DNA from: Maricaulaceae bacterium EIL42A08
GTDB taxonomy: Bacteria > Pseudomonadota > Alphaproteobacteria > Caulobacterales > Maricaulaceae
Length of the DNA stretch: 64,000 bases
Direction of reading: 5' to 3'
NCBI GenBank assembly: GCA_024178355.1
Contig: JAMZNZ010000001.1
Location: 62,001-126,000, forward strand
Within the stretch, counting starts at the first letter, position 1, and each line of letters starts with the position of its first letter. The translations under genes were made by a program, and so were the position numbers. Shown one piece after another: positions 18,959 to 27,764 of this stretch. A model generated the notes under the pieces. The model saw nothing but the letters and a program-made list of their open reading frames with translations. It was not told the DNA's origin and made no database searches.

Positions 18959-19882
18959 TTAGCCGAGCGAAAGATCGAAATGCTTGGCCGCATACTGGAG
19001 GAATTTGAAGGTCTGGCTGGAGCCTTCTTCATAAGGTTCCTGGCCGTCAGGCGACGTGATCTTGTCCAGATTAGCCAGAACATTTTCCGCTGTCTGCTCT
19101 TGCGGTGGCAGATAGACGCCCGGCGTCTCGTAAATTCTGGTGGCGGCATACCCGCCCGCACCCGCACATAGCACAGTGCGCTCCGGAGCCTGTTCAGCGG
19201 CCAGCACGATAAGCCCCGCCGTTACACTTTCCGGGGTCATGAGTTTCAGGGCCTCTTCGGGGATCAGGCCTTCAGTCATGCGGGTATGGGCGGTCGGAGC
19301 CAGAGCATTGACCTTGATGTTGTTTTTGCGTCCCTCAAGGTGGAGCACATTCATCAGGCCGATAACGCCCATTTTCGCAGCGCCGTAGTTAGACTGCCCA
19401 AAATTGCCATAAATGCCAGACGAGGAACTGGTCATCACGATGCGGCCATACTGGGCTTCGCGCATCGGCTCCCACACCGCTTTAGAGCAAATCGTGGAGC
19501 CCATCAGGTGCACGTCGACGACCAGCTGGAAGTCTTCCAAAGTCATCTTGGCAAAGCTCTTGTCACGCAGGATGCCGGCATTGTTGACCAGCACATCGAC
19601 ACGCCCCCAGGCCTTCAGCGCCTGATCGACCATGTCGGCAACTTCGTCCGCCTTGGTCACGTTTGCACCGTGGGCGATCGCTTCACCGCCGCTGGCGCGG
19701 ATTTCATCAGCCACAGCCTCGGCGGCGGACGCCGATGCGCCGGAGCCATCCACGCTACCACCGAGATCGTTGACGACGACCTTTGCGCCGCGCCGGGCCA
19801 GTTCCAGCGCATGGCTGCGGCCAAGGCCCGTGCCTGCACCGGTTACAATCGCGACCCGGCCATCAAATCGAATGTCAGACAT
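18959..19882 (-). CDS. Short-chain dehydrogenase (3-hydroxyacyl-CoA dehydrogenase type, MFE-2-like)
   Basis: 307 aa SDR. Cofactor motif [21 protein letters not shown] with the following VVNDLGG (typical of the peroxisomal MFE-2/HSD17B4 branch), NNAG in [14 protein letters not shown], and the active-site Tyr-x3-Lys in NYGAAKMG after catalytic Ser in MTSSSSG. The C-terminal extension (about 250-307) goes beyond the classic SDR core. Upstream of the thiolase in the same direction. Likely NAD-dependent oxidation of a 3-hydroxyacyl-CoA. Confidence 0.9.
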   Translation of the reverse strand: MSDIRFDGRVAIVTGAGTGLGRSHALELARRGAKVVVNDLGGSVDGSGASASAAEAVADEIRASGGEAIAHGANVTKADEVADMVDQALKAWGRVDVLVNNAGILRDKSFAKMTLEDFQLVVDVHLMGSTICSKAVWEPMREAQYGRIVMTSSSSGIYGNFGQSNYGAAKMGVIGLMNVLHLEGRKNNIKVNALAPTAHTRMTEGLIPEEALKLMTPESVTAGLIVLAAEQAPERTVLCAGAGGYAATRIYETPGVYLPPQEQTAENVLANLDKITSPDGQEPYEEGSSQTFKFLQYAAKHFDLSLG

Positions 19883-19984
19883 ATGAAGACTGCCTCCCAG
19901 AACTTGTATCTGGGACCATCGCAGCCCGTTTCAGGTCAGATTGCAATCACCGAGCGCGGTGATTTTTCACACTGCGACCGTTGT

Positions 19985-20515
19985 TTAAAGAAGAAAGGTC
20001 GGGCGCTCTGCCAGACCCAGGCGATTGCGCCCCACAAAGGCCTCGACAGAGGCCTCAGCAAAACCCATGAGCGCTGTGCAATCCGCCATCAGTGTCGATG
20101 CATCTGCCGCCAGGGCCACTTTACTGCGCCGATCACGTTCGCTACCGATATGACGCTCCCAGTCTTCAACGACTTCCACCAGCAATTCCGGGCAAAGCGA
20201 GAACGCATCAACGCAGGACGCCAAACGGGTTCCCGAGGCTGCCCGCAAATCCAGGACCGCCTGGGCTTTCAAGACGTCAGCCAGCGGCCAGAGGCGCATG
20301 CGTCCGCCCTGAGAGCGAACACCATGGACAGCCCGGATTTGCCCCAGCCTCTGCAGGTGGCGCAGCACACCCGTCGTTACCGGCTGGTCGATGGCCTCAT
20401 CCATGACTTCAGCGTCGGTCAGAACGCCGCGCATACGCCAGTCATAGACCAGCAGTGCACCAAGTGCTGACGGTTCACGCAGGGTGAAATCAGACCGAGA
20501 CTGTGTGGTAAGCAT
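19985..20515 (-). CDS. Uncharacterised protein with a MerR-like segment, possible DNA-binding regulator
   Basis: 176 aa from the ATG at 20515, which has GGGGG nine bases upstream; a GTG at 20557 would lie inside a perfect palindrome and is less likely. I do not recognise a family. Residues about 25-65 look like a winged helix, and the stretch RMRLWPLADVLKAQAVLDLR (about 70-90) resembles the wing and following helix of MerR proteins. The C-terminal half is helical and rich in A, E and L. The palindrome at 20539-20562 directly upstream fits an autoregulated repressor. Function is not known; transcription regulator is an inference from these two facts. Confidence 0.6.
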   Translation of the reverse strand: MLTTQSRSDFTLREPSALGALLVYDWRMRGVLTDAEVMDEAIDQPVTTGVLRHLQRLGQIRAVHGVRSQGGRMRLWPLADVLKAQAVLDLRAASGTRLASCVDAFSLCPELLVEVVEDWERHIGSERDRRSKVALAADASTLMADCTALMGFAEASVEAFVGRNRLGLAERPTFLL

Positions 20516-20538
20516 GGCAATAGACCCCCGATAAATAT

Positions 20539-20562
20539 ATTTAGTGATCAAGTCCACTAAAT
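20539..20562. promoter_or_regulatory. Perfect 8-bp inverted repeat upstream of the unknown regulator
   Basis: ATTTAGTG (20539-20546) and CACTAAAT (20555-20562) are exact reverse complements separated by 8 nt. A further CACTAAA half-site lies at 20591-20597, and the 12-bp palindrome TGAACATGTTCA lies at 20615-20626. The first site sits 24-47 bp before the preferred start of the gene at 20515, the place of an operator. Confidence 0.6.
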
Positions 20563-21133
20563 TCAGTATTCGGAGTCGGGATTAACGATCCACTAAAAAA
20601 TCTAATTAACTCACTGAACATGTTCATTTTGTGGTTTGGCGTCTAGCTGCGCAGGCGCGCAGACCACAAACACTTTCGAACCAAATGGCCAGATAACCCA
20701 AGAGGCAGTAGCTACTCAGACCGATTATTTTTAACAGTGAGTGGCGCGCCGTGAATGAGAAACGCCGAATGCGCAGCTGCAACTTTTGAACACGCTCGCC
20801 AACGGTGTCGAGCGCCCGATCACGGCTGTAAGGCTAGCATCGCGCCTGGGCGACCAGATGCGAGCGAGGACCAGCAAGGAATGGCGGGCGGTAGGTGCGC
20901 CACACGGAACCCAACGGGTTTGTAAGGCGAACAGCCGCCCGCAGCGTTAGCGAGGAACGAAATTTCGGGCGAACTTGAGCCTCATGGAAAAATGGCGCGC
21001 CATGAAGGGATTGCTTCAAACGCGCAGCGCCAACATTCGAACACGCTTAGCGACGGTCTCGAGCGCTCAATGACGGCTGAGGTGGCTAACGTTGCGCCCA
21101 AGCGAACGGATGTGAGAGAGGATCAGAGAAAGA
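20563..21133. repeat. Non-coding region with diverged tandem copies downstream of tRNA-Arg
   Basis: No convincing gene. Two related segments, about 20742-20873 and 20993-21126 (I estimate around 70-75 percent identity by eye), each begin with TGGCGCGCC. That 9-mer is also the complement of the encoded 3' end of the tRNA at 21134-21142. Between them lies a 31-bp sequence (20924-20954) repeated exactly at 43037-43067. Short frames here, for example 20834-21019, have no supporting features. Confidence 0.6.
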
Positions 21134-21210
21134 TGGCGCGCCGGGGAGGATTCGAACCCCCGACCCCCAGATTCGTAGTCTGGTGCTCTATCCAGCTGAG
21201 CTACCGGCGC
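21134..21210 (-). tRNA. tRNA-Arg (anticodon ACG)
   Basis: 77 nt including an encoded CCA. Acceptor stem GCGCCGG / CCGGCGC, D-stem GCTC / GAGC, anticodon stem CCAGA / TCTGG around loop CTACGAA (anticodon ACG), T-arm with TTCGAAT. ACG is read as ICG after A34 deamination and decodes CGN arginine codons. Confidence 0.97.
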
Positions 21211-21353
21211 CTTTCGCTTGGCGGGTGATCCCGTCAGCGAGGCGCGGAACCTAGCTTCGGCTTTGGCGATTGGCAAGCGCTTCAAACGCCTGTTTTGCAG
21301 GTCGAGGTGTGATTGGCTGGCACGTATGCCTGAAGCGTATACCGGCGCACACT

Positions 21354-22352
21354 CTATTCAGACTGTCCAAGCGCCACGTGGACGCCCCGCGCAACCGCCC
21401 GCGCCAGACAATCGGCGGCGAGATTTCCCAGTCGGGCCACGTTAAACGCGCGCATGTCTTCGCCAAGCTGGCGACCGGCAGCGCCAAGAGCGTATACGAC
21501 ATCGCCATCAAATGGCGCATGGACCGGCCGAATGGCCCGTGCAAGGCCATCCTGGCCCATCACACAAAAACGCCGGGCTTCATCGCGGTTCAGATCGGCA
21601 TCGGTGGCAATGACGGCGAGAGTCGTTTGTGTGCGGGCACCAGGATTGACCTTGGCGTCACCCCAGTCTTCGGGATCGAGTGTCCAGTCTGCCTCAGGCC
21701 GTGCGCCACCAAACTCCCCGTCGATCTCAAACGGGTACGACCAGAACGCATCGCTGTTGGGCACCCGGACCGAGCCGAAACAGTTGACCGCCACCAGTGC
21801 TGCCACAGCGAACCCGTCCTCGGTAACAAGGCTGGCCGATCCAATCGCCCCGGGATGCGAGCCAGCCATGGCCCCAAGCCCGGCGCCGACGCGACCCAGC
21901 GCTACCGGATCACCGGCGCGAGCGTTCGCGTACGCCTCGAGCCCCAGCTGGCGATAGGGCGGCTCTGTGCCCCAGGCCTTGTCGCCCCCATTGGCCAGAT
22001 CGTAGAGGCAGGCGGCCGGCACGATGGGGGAGTTGGGCACACCCGGCGCTGGCATCAGGCCATAGCCCCGCCCCTCAGCGCCCAGCGCGGCGCACACGCC
22101 GTCGGCTGCACCAAGGCCATATACCGAGCCCCCAGACAGGCAGATGGCATCAACCGCCTCCACCAGACCGCCAGGATTCATGACGTCAGTTTCCCGGGTG
22201 CACGCCCCACCTCCGCGCACGTCCACCGCAGCGATGGCCGGGCTGTCGGTAACGACTACGGTCGTGCCGGTGCGTGCTTTGGCGTCCACCGCATGACCAA
22301 CACGAAGGCCAGCGATGTCTGTCAGGTCGTTTCTAGGGCCGGGCTTTGCCAT
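21354..22352 (-). CDS. P1 (S58) family peptidase, DmpA-like aminopeptidase
   Basis: 332 aa. The N-terminus MAKPGPRNDLTDIAGLRVGH is the conserved opening of the family, followed by DVRGGGACTRETD and LSGGSVYGLGAADGV. The self-cleavage site that generates the N-terminal Ser nucleophile of the beta chain is visible as GAIG-SASL, and CFGSVRVP follows. The family includes D-/L-aminopeptidases and beta-peptidyl aminopeptidases; no signal peptide is seen, so the enzyme is probably cytoplasmic. Substrate is unknown. Single gene, divergent from the gamma-glutamyltransferase gene. Confidence 0.9.
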   Translation of the reverse strand: MAKPGPRNDLTDIAGLRVGHAVDAKARTGTTVVVTDSPAIAAVDVRGGGACTRETDVMNPGGLVEAVDAICLSGGSVYGLGAADGVCAALGAEGRGYGLMPAPGVPNSPIVPAACLYDLANGGDKAWGTEPPYRQLGLEAYANARAGDPVALGRVGAGLGAMAGSHPGAIGSASLVTEDGFAVAALVAVNCFGSVRVPNSDAFWSYPFEIDGEFGGARPEADWTLDPEDWGDAKVNPGARTQTTLAVIATDADLNRDEARRFCVMGQDGLARAIRPVHAPFDGDVVYALGAAGRQLGEDMRAFNVARLGNLAADCLARAVARGVHVALGQSE

Positions 22353-22481
22353 GGACGTCCTCTTGCATCGAAATATGGACCGACCTTAGCAGGGTTGCCG
22401 CGCGAGAGAAGCGCGCCCCTTGCATCGCGAGGTCAGATGGCGACAGTACATATCTTCATGTTTGCAAACAGTGAGCTCGCC

Positions 22482-24218
22482 ATGCTTCGCCGGTCCGGTC
22501 TTGCCCTTTCTTCTGCACTTTTACCGCTTGTATTGAGCGCCTGTGGTGCGCCAGACGCTGCAGAGCCTGTCGAGGAGGCCGCCAGCGCGCCGGAGCTGGA
22601 AGCTGGCGGCATGATCGCGGCCGCCCATCCTGATGCGGTTGAGGCCGGGCTTGCGGTGCTGCGCCGGGGCGGTGACGCGATTGATGCGGCGATCGCGGTT
22701 CAGGCCACGTTGAGCCTGGTTGAACCGCAAAGCTCTGGCATTGCCGGCGGGGCCTTCATGCTGCGCTATGACGCCGAAACGCGCCAGATCACCGTCTATG
22801 ACGGACGCGAGACGGCACCGGCCAGCACCACGCCGGAGCGTTTCCTTGATGAGGATGGCGAGCCCCTGCCCTATGTCCAGGCGTGGCGATCGGGACTTTC
22901 CACCGGCGTGCCGGGGGCTATCGCCATGTTTGCCATGGCCCATGAGGACCACGGCACGCGGCCCTGGGCGGAAAATTTTGAAGAGAGTATTGCGCTCGCC
23001 GAAGCCGGATTTGAAATCCCGCCGCGCCTTGGCAACATGGCCGCGCGCATGGCTCGCTTTACCGATATCGAGGAAACCGGTGCCGCCGCCGATTACCTGT
23101 TCGATGAGGATGGCGAGGCCTATCCCATCGGCCACGTCCTGACCAACACGGCCTATGCCGACAGCCTGCGTGCCATCGCCGAAGACTGGCGCAACTTCTA
23201 CACCGGCCCAATAGCCGAAGCGATTGTCGCAAAGGTCAATGAAGAGCCGCGCGCGGGTGGCATGACGCTGCTCGATCTTGAAAACTACACGCCGGTTCGC
23301 CGTCAGGCGATTTGCGGTCCCTATCGCGGACTCCAGATCTGTTCGGCACCACCGCCCTCGTCTGGCGGCACAACGCAAAATGCGATCTTGGGCGTGCTGT
23401 CACAGTTCGACATGGCCGAGGCTGGTCCGACTGTGGATGGCTGGCATCTGTTCATCGAGGCAAGCCGGCTTGGATATGCCGATCGTGATCGCTATGTCGC
23501 CGATCCTGATTTCGCCGATGTGCCGGTCTATGGGCTGATCGACCCGGATTATCTGACCCAGCGTGCAACCGAGATCGATCTTGAAGCGGCCATGGAAACC
23601 GCGACCGCTGGCACGCCGCCCGGCGCGCCAAACCAGCCTGAGGACACCAGCGATGATGCGCCAGGCACCAGCCATTTTGTGGTTGTTGATGCCGATGGCG
23701 ATGTAGTCTCCATTACCACAACGGTGGAAAGCCCGTTCGGATCTGGCCGCATGGTGGGCGGCTTCTTTTTGAACAACCAGCTGACTGACTTTGCCCGCGA
23801 CCCACGCGATGAGGCCGGTCGCCTGCTACCGAACGCACCGGCGCCGGGCAAGCGCCCTCGCAGCTCCATGTCGCCGACGATTGTGCTGGACCAGGAGGGC
23901 GAGTTTGTCTTTGCCACCGGATCACCGGGCGGCAATTCCATCATCGCCTATGTGGCAAAGTCGCTGGTGGCCATGATCGACTGGGGCATTAGCCCGCAAG
24001 ATGCCGCCGCCATGCCCAATGTTGTGGCGCGCGGCGACACCATCAATATCGAGACCGGCTTTGACCCGGAGGTGCTCAGTGCTCTGGAAGCGCGCGGCTT
24101 TGCCATCAATGGCGAGCAGGGCGAAAACTCCGGCATCCACATTGTCCGCGCCACTGAAGATGGCGGCTATGAAGGCGGCGCTGACCCAAGGCGGGATGGC
24201 GTCGCGCGGGAACCATGA
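22482..24218 (+). CDS. Gamma-glutamyltransferase, lipoprotein
   Basis: 578 aa from the ATG at 22482, where a lipoprotein signal begins (lipobox LSAC, Cys about residue 22). The open frame extends back to 21270, but that part is antisense to the P1 peptidase and has no family features. Motifs of the N-terminal-nucleophile GGT family: GGDAIDAAIAVQATLSLVEP, SSGIAGGAFML, the autocleavage Thr in APGTSHFVVVDADGD, then SITTTVESPFGSG and ATGSPGGNSII. It would cleave glutathione or other gamma-glutamyl peptides in the periplasm. Its stop overlaps the start of a small lipoprotein gene by 4 nt. Confidence 0.92.
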   Translation: MLRRSGLALSSALLPLVLSACGAPDAAEPVEEAASAPELEAGGMIAAAHPDAVEAGLAVLRRGGDAIDAAIAVQATLSLVEPQSSGIAGGAFMLRYDAETRQITVYDGRETAPASTTPERFLDEDGEPLPYVQAWRSGLSTGVPGAIAMFAMAHEDHGTRPWAENFEESIALAEAGFEIPPRLGNMAARMARFTDIEETGAAADYLFDEDGEAYPIGHVLTNTAYADSLRAIAEDWRNFYTGPIAEAIVAKVNEEPRAGGMTLLDLENYTPVRRQAICGPYRGLQICSAPPPSSGGTTQNAILGVLSQFDMAEAGPTVDGWHLFIEASRLGYADRDRYVADPDFADVPVYGLIDPDYLTQRATEIDLEAAMETATAGTPPGAPNQPEDTSDDAPGTSHFVVVDADGDVVSITTTVESPFGSGRMVGGFFLNNQLTDFARDPRDEAGRLLPNAPAPGKRPRSSMSPTIVLDQEGEFVFATGSPGGNSIIAYVAKSLVAMIDWGISPQDAAAMPNVVARGDTINIETGFDPEVLSALEARGFAINGEQGENSGIHIVRATEDGGYEGGADPRRDGVAREP

Positions 24219-24661
24219 GGCGTGTGTCGATGGTCCCAAGGGCATCCATGGCAGCAATGATGGCATGTGGACTGTTTACGGTCCTCGTAGGATGCGATGC
24301 CGCGACAGAGCACGAAAATGTGGCTGGATTGACGGCGGCGACTGCATGTGGAGAATTGGAGATGCCGGTCGCGACTCTCCAGCTGGACAGCGTGGAGCCC
24401 ATTGATTACGCGGCCGTCAGCAATCGCGTCGCCAATCAGCTAACAGACACTGTTGATATGAGCCGAACGCAGGCTGTCAGCTTGAACTGGGTTTCAGACA
24501 CTGACGCACTGAAACTTGAGCTACCTGGAGCGGACATGGCCTACTGCGAACACGCTGTTTCCGCAATCGCGCGCGACCTTGCGCTTACGGACATCGTTCT
24601 TCGGCCAACACACTGTGATTGCGCAGAAAATACGATCACAAACCTTGAATTCACCGAGTAA
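24215..24661 (+). CDS. Small hypothetical lipoprotein coupled to gamma-glutamyltransferase
   Basis: 148 aa, family not recognised. A signal-like N-terminus with lipobox LVGC (Cys about residue 27) is followed by a mixed alpha/beta region with five further cysteines, including the C-terminal CDC cluster in LRPTHCDCAENT, which suggests disulfides. The ATGA overlap with the upstream stop indicates translational coupling, so it is probably expressed together with the transferase. It is followed by a good terminator at 24731. Confidence 0.65.
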   Translation: MRRVSMVPRASMAAMMACGLFTVLVGCDAATEHENVAGLTAATACGELEMPVATLQLDSVEPIDYAAVSNRVANQLTDTVDMSRTQAVSLNWVSDTDALKLELPGADMAYCEHAVSAIARDLALTDIVLRPTHCDCAENTITNLEFTE

Positions 24662-24730
24662 GGCCGTATCGCCGCGAAACGTTGAGATTGAGCGCTCCGT
24701 CGACGGCTAGGACGCCTCCAAGTTCTGAGA

Positions 24731-24762
24731 AAAGCCGCGCGGGGCAGCTTGCGCGGCTTTTT
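24731..24762 (+). terminator. Terminator after the gamma-glutamyltransferase operon
   Basis: Perfect 10-bp stem AAAGCCGCGC / GCGCGGCTTT, 10-nt loop, T-run. Confidence 0.85.
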
Positions 24763-25385
24763 GATAAACCAAACCCGCCTCGACGTTTCCGCCAGGCGTT
24801 TTGGGCAAGCAGGAGGGGCGCGGGAGCAAGTCCGGGCCGTTATTGGGTATGGTGACTTTATGAAGCCCGATAAAGGCTCCCGCGCCATCAGGGGTGATTT
24901 TTCGAGCCTGGGGATCGACGGCTCGGCACTGAAGCCTCTTCTTTTATCCACATTTGGGACCGCATCCCCACTGAACGCCGGTTCGCAGCTTACGGTGCGT
25001 TAGTCCGCTCGCCACTCGGGAACACCCCGCCCACCCCCTCGGTCCGGACGCTCCGGTTCGACCTCCCGTGGGGATGAGCGGGAGGGAGTGTAAGGGCAGA
25101 GTGGAGGGAGGGGGATATCTCACTCTCCCTTCTTGAGGGGAGAGGGTTGGGGTGAGGGGTTTAAACGCTTCAATTTACGAAAGCTTTTGCAGTCTGAAAC
25201 GCGCCCCCTCACCTGACCTCTCCCCCTTGATCAAGGGGGAGAGGGATGGCTACGGCACAGCACCAAAATGAAACCCCGGCCAACCCCGGACTTGATCCGG
25301 GGGCCGAGCCGGGGCCTCCATGCGCGTATAGCGCTTCATTCTGAGGAAGGTCCCGGATCGCTTCGCGTCCGGGATTTCAGGGCTG
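24763..25385. repeat. Intergenic region rich in short palindromic repeats
   Basis: No gene supported. It holds two related CTCTCCC...GGGAGAGGG palindromes (about 25120-25155 and 25215-25245, the second with CCCCCTTGATCAAGGGGG) and a block of CCCCGG-rich inverted repeats (about 25275-25380) ending in TCCGGGATTT. Such elements sit between the two flanking terminators and look like dispersed repeats. Confidence 0.5.
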
Positions 25386-25419
25386 AACAAAAAAGGCCCG
25401 GCGTTTCCACCGGGCCTTT
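25386..25419 (-). terminator. Terminator of the branched-chain 2-oxoacid dehydrogenase operon
   Basis: 10-bp stem AAAGGCCCGG / CCGGGCCTTT with an 8-nt loop; on the minus strand it is followed by a run of T. Confidence 0.9.
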
Positions 25420-25440
25420 AATTGGAAATGATGGATTGCC

Positions 25441-26742
25441 TCACATAAACAGCGTCGCCGGGTTTTCCAGCAGCGCCTTCATGGCCTGGATCAGCTGGGC
25501 GGCTTCATAACCGTCGACGATGCGGTGATCGAAGCTGGAGGACAGGTTCATGATCTTGCGTGGGACCAGGCGGCCTTCCGCGTCATAGCGCGGCAGGGTC
25601 TGCATCTTGTTCACGCCGATGATCGCGGTCTCGGGGTGGTTGATGACCGGCGTCGTGACAATCCCGCCGATTGCACCGAGCGAGGTGATCGTGATGGTCG
25701 AGCCGGTCAGCTCTTCCTTGGTCGCCTTGCCCATGCGGGCTGCATCGGCCAGACGCTTCACCTCAGCCGCGGTGTCCCAGATATCAAGGCTTTCAGCGTG
25801 GCGGATCACCGGCACCATCAGGCCGTTCGGGGTCGCTGCAGCGATGCCGCAATGCACACCCGCATACTGGGTCAGCATCGCGCTGTCGGTGTCGTAGTGG
25901 GCGTTGGCTTGCGGGAAGCTTGGCAGAGCCTTGACCAGTGCCTGCATCAGGAAGGGAATGATGGTGAGCTTGGCCTGGCCCTCCTGGCGGTTCGCATTGA
26001 GGTGCGCGCGCAGATCTTCCAGCGCGGTCAGGTCGATCTCGTCCACATAGGTGATGTGCGGAATGGTGCGCTTGGACAGCGCCATGTTTTCCGCAATCTT
26101 GCGACGAAGCCCGATGACTTTCTGGGTCTCGACACCTGTACGCGGCGCTTTCGAGGCTGCACCCGCACCGCCGACCTTGGAGACCAGACGGCCACCGGCG
26201 GCGATGAAATCATCGAGATCTGAGTGGGTGATACGACCGGCAGGCCCCGTGCCCGGTACCGCAGCCAGATCGATATCAGCCTCCAGCGCACGCTGGCGCA
26301 CAGCCGGGCTTGCCAGAGGACGCTCGCCGGAGGGACGCGCAGGAGCAGGCGCCTTCGCCGCCGCAGCGGGCGCAGCAGCAGGAGCAGGCTCAGGCTTGGG
26401 TTCCGGCTTCGGCTCTGACTTGGCTTCAGCTTTATTCTCGGCCTTGGGCTCAGCCTTTGCCTCTTCCTTCGACGCTTCGGCTTCTTCGGTTGGCGGGGTC
26501 CCGTCGATTTCAATGACAAGGATTTCGGTGCCCACGGCGATTACGTCGCCCGGCTCGCCCAGCGTCATCTTCACCACGCCATTGACGGCGCAGGGGATTT
26601 CCACGGTGGCCTTGTCGGTCATCACATCCAGGATGTGCTGGTCCTCAGTAACCTTGTCACCGGCCTTCACATGCCATTCGACGATTTCAGCCTCAACGAC
26701 GCCTTCGCCGACGTCGGGCATTTTATACTTGTATTCGCTCAT
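25441..26742 (-). CDS. bkdB: 2-oxoacid dehydrogenase E2 (branched-chain dihydrolipoyl acyltransferase)
   Basis: 433 aa from ATG 26742, two bases after the E1-beta stop; upstream in-frame starts overlap that gene. Domains in order: one lipoyl domain with the lipoylated Lys in DVMTDKATVEIP (about residue 44); an Ala/Pro/Glu/Lys-rich linker; a peripheral-subunit-binding domain (LASPAVRQRALEADIDLAAV...GPAGRITHSDL); and the catalytic domain with SSSFDHRIVDGYEAAQ. It transfers the acyl group to CoA in the core of the complex. Similarity of E1 and lipoyl regions favours the branched-chain (valine/leucine/isoleucine) complex over pyruvate. No E3 gene is present in the window. Confidence 0.92.
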   Translation of the reverse strand: MSEYKYKMPDVGEGVVEAEIVEWHVKAGDKVTEDQHILDVMTDKATVEIPCAVNGVVKMTLGEPGDVIAVGTEILVIEIDGTPPTEEAEASKEEAKAEPKAENKAEAKSEPKPEPKPEPAPAAAPAAAAKAPAPARPSGERPLASPAVRQRALEADIDLAAVPGTGPAGRITHSDLDDFIAAGGRLVSKVGGAGAASKAPRTGVETQKVIGLRRKIAENMALSKRTIPHITYVDEIDLTALEDLRAHLNANRQEGQAKLTIIPFLMQALVKALPSFPQANAHYDTDSAMLTQYAGVHCGIAAATPNGLMVPVIRHAESLDIWDTAAEVKRLADAARMGKATKEELTGSTITITSLGAIGGIVTTPVINHPETAIIGVNKMQTLPRYDAEGRLVPRKIMNLSSSFDHRIVDGYEAAQLIQAMKALLENPATLFM

Positions 26743-26744
26743 GA

Positions 26745-27761
26745 TCAGGCGGCCTCCGTGACCGTTTTCATGGCGCGCGCAAAGCGGTCGCGCGTCGGGA
26801 AGTACGCCCATTCATGGGCGTGTGGGTATGGCGTGTCCCAGCCAGTCAGGCGGAAGACCGGGGCCTCCAGCGCATAGAAGCATTCTTCCTGAATCTGGGC
26901 GGCAAGTTCAGCGCCAAAGCCAGATGTACGCGGCGCTTCGTGGGCGACAACCACACGGCCGGTCTTGTTCACCGACTTTGCGATGGTTTCGATGTCATAG
27001 GGCACCAGCGTGCGCAGATCGATAATCTCCGCGTCGATGCCAGACGCTTCAGCCGCAGCTTCAGCCACGTGGACCAGCGTGCCGTAGGTCACCACGGTGC
27101 AGGCTTCACCTTCGCGCACGATATCGGCCTTGCCCAGCGGCACGGTGTAGTGGCCATCGGGCACTTCACCCTTGGGGTGCTTGGCCCAGGACGACAGCGG
27201 TTTGTCCGGCACACCATCAAACGGGCCATTATAAATCCGCTTGGGCTCAAAGAAGATCACCGGATCACCGCTTTCCAGCGAGGCGATCAGCAGGCCCTTG
27301 GCGTCATAGGGGTTGGACGGCACCACCACCTGCACACCGGGAACATGGGTGAAGAAAGCTTCAGGGCTCATCGAGTGGGTCTGTCCACCGCGGATACCAC
27401 CACCCCACGGAGTACGCACCACACATCCGGACGTAAACTGCCCCGCAGAGCGGTAGCGGATGCGGCTCATCTCCGAAACGATCTGGTCAATCGCCGGGAA
27501 GATATAGTCGGCAAACTGAATCTCGGCGATCGGCTTCAAGCCACGGGCAGCCATGCCAATGGCCATGGCGGCGATGGCTGCTTCGTTGATCGGGGTATCA
27601 AACACCCGGTCCGCGCCGTACTTCGCCTGCAGGCCATCGGTGGTCTTGAAAACCCCGCCGAAATAGCCCGCATCCTCACCAAAGGCGACCACGTCTTCAT
27701 CGCGCTCAAGCAGCACATCCATGCCGCTATTCAGCGCCTGGATCATGTTCATAACCGGCAT
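26745..27761 (-). CDS. bkdA2: Branched-chain 2-oxoacid dehydrogenase E1 beta subunit
   Basis: 338 aa transketolase-like subunit that pairs with E1 alpha to decarboxylate 2-oxoacids. Visible: the N-terminal ALNSGMDVLLERDEDVVAFG, GEDAGYFGGVF, the DTPINEAAIAAMAIGMAARG segment, and EIQFADYIFPAIDQIVSE, which is characteristic of the branched-chain family. The C-terminal transketolase domain has VAHEAPRTSGFGAELAA. Three bases separate it from the alpha-subunit stop, so the three genes form one operon. Confidence 0.93.
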   Translation of the reverse strand: MPVMNMIQALNSGMDVLLERDEDVVAFGEDAGYFGGVFKTTDGLQAKYGADRVFDTPINEAAIAAMAIGMAARGLKPIAEIQFADYIFPAIDQIVSEMSRIRYRSAGQFTSGCVVRTPWGGGIRGGQTHSMSPEAFFTHVPGVQVVVPSNPYDAKGLLIASLESGDPVIFFEPKRIYNGPFDGVPDKPLSSWAKHPKGEVPDGHYTVPLGKADIVREGEACTVVTYGTLVHVAEAAAEASGIDAEIIDLRTLVPYDIETIAKSVNKTGRVVVAHEAPRTSGFGAELAAQIQEECFYALEAPVFRLTGWDTPYPHAHEWAYFPTRDRFARAMKTVTEAA

Positions 27762-27764
27762 GGC

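Noticed and set aside
19286-20470. 394-codon plus-strand open frame
   Set aside because: Antisense to the SDR gene and the unknown regulator; composition is that of a shadow frame (rich in H, Q, R).
21270-22481. Long open frame in front of the gamma-glutamyltransferase (would make a 982-aa protein)
   Set aside because: This part is antisense to the P1 peptidase and has no family features; the lipoprotein signal of the transferase begins at 22482.
24541-25003. Two short overlapping frames after the gamma-glutamyltransferase operon
   Set aside because: They cross a clear terminator, lack ribosome-binding sites and show no features.
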